A DNA stretch of 52,350 bases from Candidatus Daviesbacteria bacterium (lineage in GTDB: Bacteria; Patescibacteriota; Microgenomatia; Daviesbacterales; UBA10151), in assembly GCA_027451625.1 (NCBI GenBank), contig DAIDIY010000047.1, positions 1 through 52,350 of the forward strand, written 5' to 3'. Below are positions 22,772 through 30,870 of this stretch, piece after piece; position 1 is the stretch's first letter; the number at the start of each line of letters is the position of its first letter. The notes under the pieces are model-generated. The model was not told where the DNA came from. It made no database searches and saw only the letters and a list, made by a program, of their open reading frames with translations. Made by a program: the position numbers and the translations under genes.

Positions 22772-24046
22772 ATGAAAGTTGCAATCTTGGGAGGTGGGTT
22801 TTGCGGCCTGACTGCCGCTTTAAGACTCTTACAACAAGGCCATCAAGTAGTTGTTATTGAAAAAGATACAGAGGTAGGAGGACTTGCTGTGGGATTTTCC
22901 CAACTAAAATGGGATTGGTCCTTAGAAAAAGCGTATCACCACTGGTTTACCAATGATGACTTTGCCTTAAAACTGGCAAAAGAATTAGGACATAAAGTAA
23001 TTATTACAAGACCACGAACAGATGTTTTTATTAACCAACGAATTCTTCCTTTTGATTCAGCAAAAGCGTTACTTACTTTTCCATATCTTAAATTTTTCTC
23101 TAAAGTTCAAACAGCGGCTACTCTTATTTTTCTTAAATATTTAGCTTCAGAGTCGACATTTTCTAATCAGTGCGCATTAGATTATCTTCGTAAAACTATG
23201 GGTGATGAAGTTGTAACTCTCATTTGGGAACCATTAATGACAGGAAAGTTTGGCGACTATGCTTCGCAAATTCTAATGACATGGTTTTGGGCCAGAATCA
23301 AAAAAAGAACTTCTTTCCTTGCTTATCCTGAGGGGGGATTTTTATCATTTGCAAAGGAGATAGAAAATAAAATTAGGAATTTGGGAGGAGAAGTTCAACT
23401 TAAAACTGCTGTTAAATCTATTAATTCCACTAAAGAAGGAATTGTGATTGAAACTTCTTCAGAAAAAATGGTTTTTGATCGGGTTGTATCGACTCTCCCT
23501 TCACCGGTTTTTTGTAAAATTGCCTCTTTCTTACCTCAAAATTATATAAATAATATAACATCTATTCCTCATCTCTCCGCTTTAAACCTAATCTTAATAT
23601 TAGATGAACAGTTCATGCCCTCTTACTGGTTGAATATAACTGATAAGCAATTTCCGTTTCTTGTTCTTGCTGAGCATACAAACTTTATAGATAAAAAACA
23701 CTATGCAAATCAACATATCTTATATATTGGCAACTATTTACCACCTACCCACCCAAGTTTTAAATTTACTCCTCAGAAATTATTAGTAGAATATTCACCT
23801 TATCTAGAAAAAATTAATCCCAATTTTAAATCTCATCTCCTAGATATAAAAATGTTTTCAGCACCTTTCGCTCAACCGGTAGTCACTCAAGGATATAGAG
23901 AAAAAATTCCTCTATTTCACTCACCCCTCAAGAATATCTATATAGCTAATATGGATATGGTTTATCCCTGGGATCGAGGAACAAATTATGCTATCAAGAT
24001 GGGCGAAGATATTGCCGAGATGGTAGATGAGGAGGGAGAAGTTTAA
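22772..24046 (+). CDS. FAD-dependent amine-oxidase-like oxidoreductase
   Basis: Flavoprotein of the protoporphyrinogen oxidase/phytoene desaturase/UDP-galactopyranose mutase superfamily. The N-terminal Rossmann motif GGGFCGLTAALRLLQQGHQVVVIE (split here as GGGFCG and VVVIEKD) and the following VGGL bind FAD; the C-terminal flavin contact is PWDRGTNYA. The 424-residue length is typical. The substrate cannot be read from sequence. As first gene of a glycosyltransferase cluster it may act on a sugar nucleotide or a polyprenyl lipid rather than on haem or carotenoid, for which no other genes are present. Twelve nt separate it from the next gene. Confidence 0.82.
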   Translation: MKVAILGGGFCGLTAALRLLQQGHQVVVIEKDTEVGGLAVGFSQLKWDWSLEKAYHHWFTNDDFALKLAKELGHKVIITRPRTDVFINQRILPFDSAKALLTFPYLKFFSKVQTAATLIFLKYLASESTFSNQCALDYLRKTMGDEVVTLIWEPLMTGKFGDYASQILMTWFWARIKKRTSFLAYPEGGFLSFAKEIENKIRNLGGEVQLKTAVKSINSTKEGIVIETSSEKMVFDRVVSTLPSPVFCKIASFLPQNYINNITSIPHLSALNLILILDEQFMPSYWLNITDKQFPFLVLAEHTNFIDKKHYANQHILYIGNYLPPTHPSFKFTPQKLLVEYSPYLEKINPNFKSHLLDIKMFSAPFAQPVVTQGYREKIPLFHSPLKNIYIANMDMVYPWDRGTNYAIKMGEDIAEMVDEEGEV

Positions 24047-24058
24047 ACCTATATCTTC

Positions 24059-25711
24059 ATGAAACATCTCCGTTTACTAAATCTAGATACACTTTTCCTG
24101 ATACTAATAATTATTACCGGAGGTTTTTTACGTTTCTATAAGCTTGATTGGGGAAATGGTTTGTTTGCTCACCCGGATGAATATCATATCGTTATTGCAG
24201 CAAATCAGTTATCTTTTCCCACTCAGATGAATCCTCATTTCTTCTCATATGGAACTTTTACTATCTACCTTATTTACTTTACAAAGACTTTTTTATCTTT
24301 TCTTGGACAATTTATTTCATTTAATGCAAACTTGCTAAACCCTTTTTTGATAGGCAGATTTTACTCAGCACTATTCTCCACTTTAACTATCTATATAATT
24401 TATAAAATCGTAGACTCGAATTTTAATCGTCAAACAGCTCTTCTAGCAGCCTTTCTCACTGCCTTTACTCCTGGTTTAGTACAACAAGCCCACTTCACTA
24501 CTCCAGAGTCGAATTTGATCTTTTGTCTTTTTGCCTCTTTGTACTTTATTCTTCTATATGTAAAAAACCCTCAAGTTAAAAATATAATCCTTAGTACAGT
24601 ATTTTTAGGATTGGCCAGTGGAACAAAAGTCAGTAGCTTAACATTTTCTCCAGTAATCTTACTTGCTTTAGTTTTGAAGCAAAGGCATCAACCAATAAAG
24701 AAAGTCCTCTCCAACATTCCCGTCATTGCAGTCGCTTACTGTATTACCTTTTTTATAGTTGATCCCTATGTATTTCTTGATTTCCCAGATTTTATAGGCA
24801 ATTTAACATATGAAGGAAATCTTGCAGCTGGGACATTCGTAGTTTTTTATACTCGACAATTTATTGGAACAATCCCCTTTTTATTCCAATTTAAAAAAAT
24901 CTATCCATTTGCTGAAGGTCTAATTCTCCCATTCGCTGTAATAGGATTCATTGTTAATTTGTTTTTGATGGTAAAAAAGAAGTCCTCAACTTTAATGATA
25001 CTCATTATCTCCTTTTTACTAATTTTTATTCCCAACTCATTACTCTTTGCCAAATGGACTCGGTTTAGCTCTCCTGTATTCCCTTTTTTAGCTATATTCG
25101 CTAGCCTTTCTATAATCACGTTTTCGAAACTACACACCAAGATTGGATCTATATTGGAGATAATTCTAATCATCAGTGCTTATTTATGGACTTTATCCTT
25201 CTTTTCTATTTATCTTCTTCCAGACGTTAGGATAACTGCTTCCAATTGGTTAGCAACTCATACACCAAAAAACTCCTTATTCCTTATTGAAGAAGGAAAT
25301 ACAGTTGATCTCCCTTTGGATGGAGAATATCGACGAATTGGATTTAATTTCTATAACTTAGAGAATAACTACATAGCTAAATTAGAACTCGGACAAGATC
25401 TAGTTGCTTCTGATTACTTTTTAATCCAGAGCCGTCGAGTGTTTGCAAATTTAGGAAATAAAAACTCTTTTCCGACAACTTCAAAATTTTACAAACTATT
25501 ATTTAATGGAACCCTCGGTTTTAAGGAAATAGCCCAATTTTCTTCATACCCAGGGCTTTATCCTTTAGGAATTCCTATTCAGTTTCCAGATGAGGGAGCT
25601 GAGGAGACATGGAGTGTTTTTGATCATCCAGTAATTAGAGTCTATAAAAAAGTTCATTCTTTTACACTCCAAGAATATCTTGATATGCTAAACAGAGCAA
25701 ATAATAATTAA
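24059..25711 (+). CDS. PMT/ArnT-like GT-C membrane glycosyltransferase (copy 1)
   Basis: Integral membrane enzyme that transfers a sugar from a polyprenyl-phosphate donor to an acceptor outside the membrane. The first extracytoplasmic loop carries an acidic HPDE motif (about 38-41), the expected metal/donor site of the GT39/GT-C fold. About ten or more hydrophobic segments follow, and a soluble C-terminal part ends the 550 residues. Its C-terminal region (LFNGTLGFKEIAQF... VFDHPVIRVYKK) closely parallels that of the next gene, so the two are paralogues in tandem. Ten nt separate them. Donor and acceptor are unknown. Confidence 0.82.
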   Translation: MKHLRLLNLDTLFLILIIITGGFLRFYKLDWGNGLFAHPDEYHIVIAANQLSFPTQMNPHFFSYGTFTIYLIYFTKTFLSFLGQFISFNANLLNPFLIGRFYSALFSTLTIYIIYKIVDSNFNRQTALLAAFLTAFTPGLVQQAHFTTPESNLIFCLFASLYFILLYVKNPQVKNIILSTVFLGLASGTKVSSLTFSPVILLALVLKQRHQPIKKVLSNIPVIAVAYCITFFIVDPYVFLDFPDFIGNLTYEGNLAAGTFVVFYTRQFIGTIPFLFQFKKIYPFAEGLILPFAVIGFIVNLFLMVKKKSSTLMILIISFLLIFIPNSLLFAKWTRFSSPVFPFLAIFASLSIITFSKLHTKIGSILEIILIISAYLWTLSFFSIYLLPDVRITASNWLATHTPKNSLFLIEEGNTVDLPLDGEYRRIGFNFYNLENNYIAKLELGQDLVASDYFLIQSRRVFANLGNKNSFPTTSKFYKLLFNGTLGFKEIAQFSSYPGLYPLGIPIQFPDEGAEETWSVFDHPVIRVYKKVHSFTLQEYLDMLNRANNN

Positions 25712-25721
25712 TTTAGGTTCA

Positions 25722-27440
25722 ATGACTATGAAGAAGTATATCTTATTAGCAATCTTTTTATTAGCATTAGCTTTGCGTTTATATGACATTAACTGGGATC
25801 AAGGTTATCATCTGCAACCAGATGAGAGAGAGATAACGCTTGTCACTTTAACTTTACATTTGCCTATCACACCTCAAGATTGGGCAAATTTATTGACGCC
25901 TCAAAGCACCTTAAACCCTAAATTTTTTGCTTATGGCTCATTGCCGATATATCTCCTCTTCCTTTTAGGTCAAATTTTAAATCTTGCCTCTTATGATCGA
26001 ATTGCCATTTTAGGTAGAGTGTTATCTGCCTTAGCAGACAGTGGAACGGTTTTACTGGTTTTCTGGTTAGGTAAAAAATTAATCAATCGTTCTGTTGGAA
26101 TAATAGGAGCTCTTTTTTATACTTTCTCAGTATTACCTATTCAACTCTCTCATTTTTATGCAGTGGATACATTACTTACATTCTTTATTACTTTGACTTT
26201 AATTTTATCAATTTGTTACTATGAAAAACCCTCATTTAAAAAAGCAATAATTTTAGGTTTATTCTTAGGAGCTGCTTTAACGACAAAGATTAGTTCACTA
26301 GTTCTTCTTGCGCCAGTTTTATTATCTTTAGGTATAGATTTCTGCTTAATATTTCTCAAAACATTACATCAACCTAGATTCTGGATACCACATATAACCA
26401 AAACTGCTCGCAAGGTAATACTTGAGGGGTTTCTAATAATAGGTACCGCTGCTGCTACTTTTGTTATCTTTGAACCTTACGCATTAATAGATAATTTAAA
26501 TTTTTATCAACAGAACTTAGAACAAGCGGCCATGACTAAAGACCCCTTTGTTTTCCCATATACATTACAATATGTTGGTATCCCGCATTATATCTATGAA
26601 ATTAAGAATATCTTCCTTTGGGGATTGGGACCTATCCTTGCTTTGATATGCTTTATCGGCGTACTTTATGTAACTTTTATCGTTATCAAAAGAACAATTG
26701 ATCATCCAACACCTCATCAAACAAATATTTCTAAATTCTTCTTATTACTTGTTTTTTTCTGGATATACCTCGGGATAGTTGGAAGTTTTGCAATAGGTTT
26801 TATCCGTTACATGCTTCCTGTATACCCTCTGCTTTGTTTCTTCGGCGCAATATTCTTATGGCAAATTATAAAAATAATAAAATTTAAACTTTTACAAAAT
26901 GTATGCTATATTCTTTGCTTCATCTTGATCTTGATTTGGCCTCTTTCTTTTATGCATATATATTCGAAAGACAATACTAGAGTTTTGGCTACTAAATGGA
27001 TTATTAAAAATATTCCCATTGGAGGAAAGATTGCCGTTGAACACTGGGATGATACTTTACCTTTGGGTATAGCTTCGAATTTTCAAATGTTTACTCTCCC
27101 TTTATATGACCCTGAGACACCCGCTAAATGGCAGCTAGTCTCCCACATATTGAATCAAACAGATTACATTGTTATTGCCAGTAATAGGTTATATGTTCCT
27201 CTTCAAAAGCTTACTGATTGCAGACATTTACCTCCAGGAAAATGCTACACACAGACCGCTCAATACTATAAAGAGTTATTTAATGGCAGTTTAGGTTTTA
27301 AAAAAGTAGCTCAGTTTTCAATTCATCCTCAGTTTTCTATCCTAGGATTTAAAATACTAATTGATGATTCCTCAGCTGATGAATCTTTTACCGTTTATGA
27401 TCACCCAACAGTAATGATATTCAAAAAATCCGCATCATGA
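25722..27440 (+). CDS. PMT/ArnT-like GT-C membrane glycosyltransferase (copy 2)
   Basis: A 572-residue relative of the preceding protein, with QPDERE in the first outer loop (about 29-34) in place of HPDE and similar multi-span topology. The shared tail LFNGSLGFKKVAQF... VYDHPTVMIFKK points to an old tandem duplication, since the middle regions have diverged. The TGA stop overlaps the next ATG by 4 nt (ATGA), so the following GT-C gene should be translationally coupled. Use of TGA here also shows UGA is a stop in this genome. Confidence 0.82.
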   Translation: MTMKKYILLAIFLLALALRLYDINWDQGYHLQPDEREITLVTLTLHLPITPQDWANLLTPQSTLNPKFFAYGSLPIYLLFLLGQILNLASYDRIAILGRVLSALADSGTVLLVFWLGKKLINRSVGIIGALFYTFSVLPIQLSHFYAVDTLLTFFITLTLILSICYYEKPSFKKAIILGLFLGAALTTKISSLVLLAPVLLSLGIDFCLIFLKTLHQPRFWIPHITKTARKVILEGFLIIGTAAATFVIFEPYALIDNLNFYQQNLEQAAMTKDPFVFPYTLQYVGIPHYIYEIKNIFLWGLGPILALICFIGVLYVTFIVIKRTIDHPTPHQTNISKFFLLLVFFWIYLGIVGSFAIGFIRYMLPVYPLLCFFGAIFLWQIIKIIKFKLLQNVCYILCFILILIWPLSFMHIYSKDNTRVLATKWIIKNIPIGGKIAVEHWDDTLPLGIASNFQMFTLPLYDPETPAKWQLVSHILNQTDYIVIASNRLYVPLQKLTDCRHLPPGKCYTQTAQYYKELFNGSLGFKKVAQFSIHPQFSILGFKILIDDSSADESFTVYDHPTVMIFKKSAS

Positions 27441-28981
27441 AGGAAAGACTTTGTCTTTTATTAATATTATTACTTGGTTTTATAATCAGAGTTTGGAACT
27501 TAGAACAATATCCCACTGGATTTTTTGCTGATGAGGCCTCGATAGGATACAATGCCTATACCATACTTTCCTCAGGGAAGGATCAATATGGAATGTCATT
27601 CCCATTTTTCTTTAAATCTTTTGGTGAATATAAAGATCCAGTAGAAATCTATAGCACAGTTCCTTTAATTTATCTATTTGGTTTAAGTCAATTCTCAACA
27701 AGACTTACTTCAGCTATATGGGGCACATTAGGGATTTTAGCTATTTTTTATCTAATACTAGAAATGTTTAAAGATTATCCTCATAAGACTCAGCTAGCGT
27801 CTTTCGGAGCCATTTTTTTAGCCACCTCACCTTGGGCCATTCAATTCAGCAGAGTATCTCTGGAAGGGCTAATGCCTTATCTCACTTTTTCTATCCTTGG
27901 AACTTTTTTCTTTCTAAAAATTAATCAATCTTTAAAATTCTTAATCCTTAGTATTATATGTTTTAGTCTAGCTTTTTACAGCTATTTTCCAGCCCGAATC
28001 TTTATTCCTTTTTTTGTCATTGGTTTATTAATTTTTAACTCTCAAATTTTTATTAAAAATAAGCCAGCTCTTCTTTGGGGAGGATTAATTACAGGTATAT
28101 TTCTAACACCATTTTTATTATCAATTATTTCCAACCAGGCTTTTTCAAGATGGAATCAGGTGAGCATTTTTTCAAACCCTCCGCAAAATCAACCAATTAT
28201 AGTGCATATCATAAATAATTATATAAGTAACTTATCAATATCTTTTCTATTTCTAAAAGGAGATATCGGAATGACTGGACAGTTTATCACACGGCATTCT
28301 GTTCGCGGATTTGGCGAGCTTTACCTATTCCAGGCACCTCTCATTCTATTAGGAATCATATTTTTAGTAAAAAAAAGGCTTTATTACCCCTCTTTTATAT
28401 TACTACTGTGGACAATTTTATTTCCTAGTGGCAGTATGCTCACCACAGATAGGAGCGTCCAAGCAACCCGATCTATTATTGGAATTGTTCCCCTGCAGAT
28501 TTTTTCTGCTTTAGGCCTAATCTATCTTTTGGAGCTGATAAAAATCAAAAAAGCAAAAGAATATGTTCTCTCCCTTTTCTTAATAATTATATTTATCTCT
28601 TTAGGATTATATCTTTATGTATACTTTAAAATTTACCCTTCTTATTCGGCTAACTTTTGGGGGTGGCAATACGGACCAAAACCGATAATGGCTTATTTTT
28701 TATCTCATCAGAATCTTTATGATGACCTCTATATGAGTGGAGAATTCAATGGTTCAGATATTTTTTTAAAATTTTATGATCCAATTAGCCTTTGTCAAAA
28801 CAAATGTCGAATAGGAGATTTTCTCAGAGAACCGGGAATTATAAATAAAAACAAAAAACAACTTTTTGCTCTTAGTCCAGATTACTTAAAAAAGAGTGCT
28901 TTCGGATCTAAATTCGATATATTAAAAACTATTCTTTATCCTAACAAGCAAACTGCATTTTTAATAGGTATTCTCAAATAA
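27437..28981 (+). CDS. ArnT-like GT-C membrane glycosyltransferase
   Basis: A 514-residue multi-span membrane protein. The first outer loop has PTGFFADEASIGYNAY (about 27-42), with the acidic ADEA pair typical of GT83/ArnT-like enzymes and bacterial 4-amino-arabinose or mannose transferases. RSVQATRSIIGI in a later loop is also a family feature. It is less similar to the two preceding GT-C proteins than they are to each other and lacks their C-terminal domain. It overlaps the upstream gene by 4 nt and is followed by a 76-nt gap with a new promoter. Confidence 0.8.
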   Translation: MKERLCLLLILLLGFIIRVWNLEQYPTGFFADEASIGYNAYTILSSGKDQYGMSFPFFFKSFGEYKDPVEIYSTVPLIYLFGLSQFSTRLTSAIWGTLGILAIFYLILEMFKDYPHKTQLASFGAIFLATSPWAIQFSRVSLEGLMPYLTFSILGTFFFLKINQSLKFLILSIICFSLAFYSYFPARIFIPFFVIGLLIFNSQIFIKNKPALLWGGLITGIFLTPFLLSIISNQAFSRWNQVSIFSNPPQNQPIIVHIINNYISNLSISFLFLKGDIGMTGQFITRHSVRGFGELYLFQAPLILLGIIFLVKKRLYYPSFILLLWTILFPSGSMLTTDRSVQATRSIIGIVPLQIFSALGLIYLLELIKIKKAKEYVLSLFLIIIFISLGLYLYVYFKIYPSYSANFWGWQYGPKPIMAYFLSHQNLYDDLYMSGEFNGSDIFLKFYDPISLCQNKCRIGDFLREPGIINKNKKQLFALSPDYLKKSAFGSKFDILKTILYPNKQTAFLIGILK

Positions 28982-29043
28982 GGAATTCATAAATTTACTA
29001 TTGCTAAAAAGCTTATAAAATTTTAAACTTTAGAATTGCTTAA

Positions 29044-29049
29044 TATAAA
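29044..29049 (+). promoter_or_regulatory. -10 element of the epimerase gene, leaderless type
   Basis: TATAAA followed by 8 nt and then ATG (29058). The 76-nt gap upstream is very AT-rich with no terminator. Confidence 0.4.
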
Positions 29050-29057
29050 ATTATAAG

Positions 29058-30113
29058 ATGGGTACTTTAAAAAAAGAACGTGTACTAATCACTGGAGGAT
29101 CGGGTTTTTTAGGGATCAATTTAGCTAGGTTTTTATTCAACAAAGGGTATCAGATAACTATTTTAGATATAGCTCCTTTTGATTATTCAGACATCAAAGA
29201 TAAAGTTAAAGTAGTCATTGGAGATGTTAGAAATAAAAAAGATGTTGCTTCAGCGATGAAAGATGCAGATTATGTTATACATACAGCAGCAGCCTTGCCT
29301 CTTTATAAAGAAGAGGATATCATATCTACAGAAGTTGAAGGAACTAAAAATATCCTCTTAGGCGCATTTAAAAATAAACTAAAAAAGGTTATTCATATCT
29401 CGTCCACTGCAGTATATGGAGTTCCTAATCATCATCCAATATATGAAACAGATAAGCTGCAAGGAGTAGGTCCATATGGAAACGCTAAAATTGAAGCAGA
29501 AGCCGAATGCCAAAGATGGCGCCAAAAAGGACTTTGCGTCACCATATTTAGACCAAAATCTTTTGTTGGTCCTGAAAGATTAGGTGTATTTGCTCTTTTT
29601 TATGACTGGGCTTATTCAGGCAAAAATTTTCCTCTTATGGGAAATGGCAAAAACAGATATCAGCTTCTTGACGTATCTGATGTATGCCAGGCTGTTTATC
29701 TGGCATTAACTTTAAAAAAATCTCAGGTGAACGATACATTTAATATCGGCGCTGAAAAATTTACAACTATGAAAGAAGACTACCAGGCAGTTTTAGATTA
29801 TGCAGGACACAATAAAAAAATTATAACTTTTCCTGCTACTCCAGTGATATTATTTTTGAGATTCCTTGAATTTCTTCATCTCTCTCCTCTTTATAAATGG
29901 GTTTATGAAACAGCTGCTACAGATTCATTTGTTTCCATTGACAAGGCAAAAAAAAATCTTGGCTTTAAACCTAAATTTTCAAATAAACAAGCTCTAATAA
30001 AAAATTACAAATGGTATGTTTCTAATATTGACCAGTTTCAAGGGATATCGGGTGTATCACACCGAGTCCCTTGGAGACAAGGAGCACTCACTTTGGTAAA
30101 ATTATTTTTTTAA
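29058..30113 (+). CDS. NAD-dependent epimerase/dehydratase family protein
   Basis: Extended short-chain dehydrogenase that modifies nucleotide sugars or related substrates. The dinucleotide site is GGSGFLG (about 14-20). HISSTAVYG and the catalytic YGNAK (Tyr-xxx-Lys) are present, with FRPKSFVGP and NRYQLLDVSDV as later family blocks. At 351 residues it is of usual size. The last about 25 residues (after SNIDQF) are less conserved in appearance. Location inside the glycosyltransferase cluster suggests it makes a sugar donor. The exact reaction is not determinable, and resemblance to 3-beta-hydroxysteroid dehydrogenase-like members leaves other substrates possible. Confidence 0.87.
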   Translation: MGTLKKERVLITGGSGFLGINLARFLFNKGYQITILDIAPFDYSDIKDKVKVVIGDVRNKKDVASAMKDADYVIHTAAALPLYKEEDIISTEVEGTKNILLGAFKNKLKKVIHISSTAVYGVPNHHPIYETDKLQGVGPYGNAKIEAEAECQRWRQKGLCVTIFRPKSFVGPERLGVFALFYDWAYSGKNFPLMGNGKNRYQLLDVSDVCQAVYLALTLKKSQVNDTFNIGAEKFTTMKEDYQAVLDYAGHNKKIITFPATPVILFLRFLEFLHLSPLYKWVYETAATDSFVSIDKAKKNLGFKPKFSNKQALIKNYKWYVSNIDQFQGISGVSHRVPWRQGALTLVKLFF

Positions 30114-30176
30114 TCAGTTGAAAACCTTAATAGATAGATTTAGGATGGAAAGTAGTCTACAATTATTTATAAATTT

Positions 30177-30842
30177 ATGAATATCGGTTTTGATCTGGAT
30201 AAAGTTTTTATAGATTATCCCCCACTTATTCCTCAAACAACAATTGATTGGCTGTATAAACATAGCATCAAAGAATTAATCCATCCTGGAGATTCTCACC
30301 TTCATTACAATATTCCTAAAAACAGATATGCTATCATGATTCGAAAACTAAGCCATCATCGTCTACTTAGGCCGAAAATTTCTCGAAATATCGCATTTTT
30401 AGAGTATCTAAAATCAAATTATCCACAGATTAATCTGTACTTAATATCTAGCCGATATTCATTTTTAGAAAATACGACAATAGAAATTCTCCGCAAATAT
30501 GAAATTCTTCCTTATTTCCAAAAAATTTTCTTAAATAGTAAAGATGAACAACCTCATATATTTAAACAAAAAATTATAAATAGAGTAAAAATAGATTTAT
30601 ATATAGATGATGACCTTAATCTCTTAGAACACCTTAGAAAAAACTGCGTTAAAACTGGTCTTTTGTGGTATCATCCAGATGCAAACAAATCCCATATTGA
30701 TCATATTAAGCAGATCTCAAGCCTGACTCAAGTGGTAGGATATATCAATATTAATAAGGATTCGGATCCAATCATATCTTCACAGCCTGTAGAAGTTTTA
30801 AAAAATAGGTTATCTTTAAACTTAGCCCAAAGTTTTAAATGA
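30177..30842 (+). CDS. HAD-superfamily-like hydrolase
   Basis: A 221-residue protein with the HAD pattern. The start IGFDLDKVFID contains the nucleophile DxD-like motif (Asp6, Asp8), ISSR is motif II, and the lysine region (KQKIINR) precedes DLYIDDDLNLL (motif IV acidic pair). It resembles small phosphatases such as 5'-nucleotidase or sugar-phosphate phosphatase relatives. The C-terminal about 40 residues are outside the fold. It lies between the epimerase (63 nt) and the DUF2298 gene (28 nt), so dephosphorylation in a glycan pathway is plausible but not shown. Confidence 0.7.
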   Translation: MNIGFDLDKVFIDYPPLIPQTTIDWLYKHSIKELIHPGDSHLHYNIPKNRYAIMIRKLSHHRLLRPKISRNIAFLEYLKSNYPQINLYLISSRYSFLENTTIEILRKYEILPYFQKIFLNSKDEQPHIFKQKIINRVKIDLYIDDDLNLLEHLRKNCVKTGLLWYHPDANKSHIDHIKQISSLTQVVGYININKDSDPIISSQPVEVLKNRLSLNLAQSFK

Positions 30843-30870
30843 ATCTAAAGATTTCAGGTTCTTGTAATAT

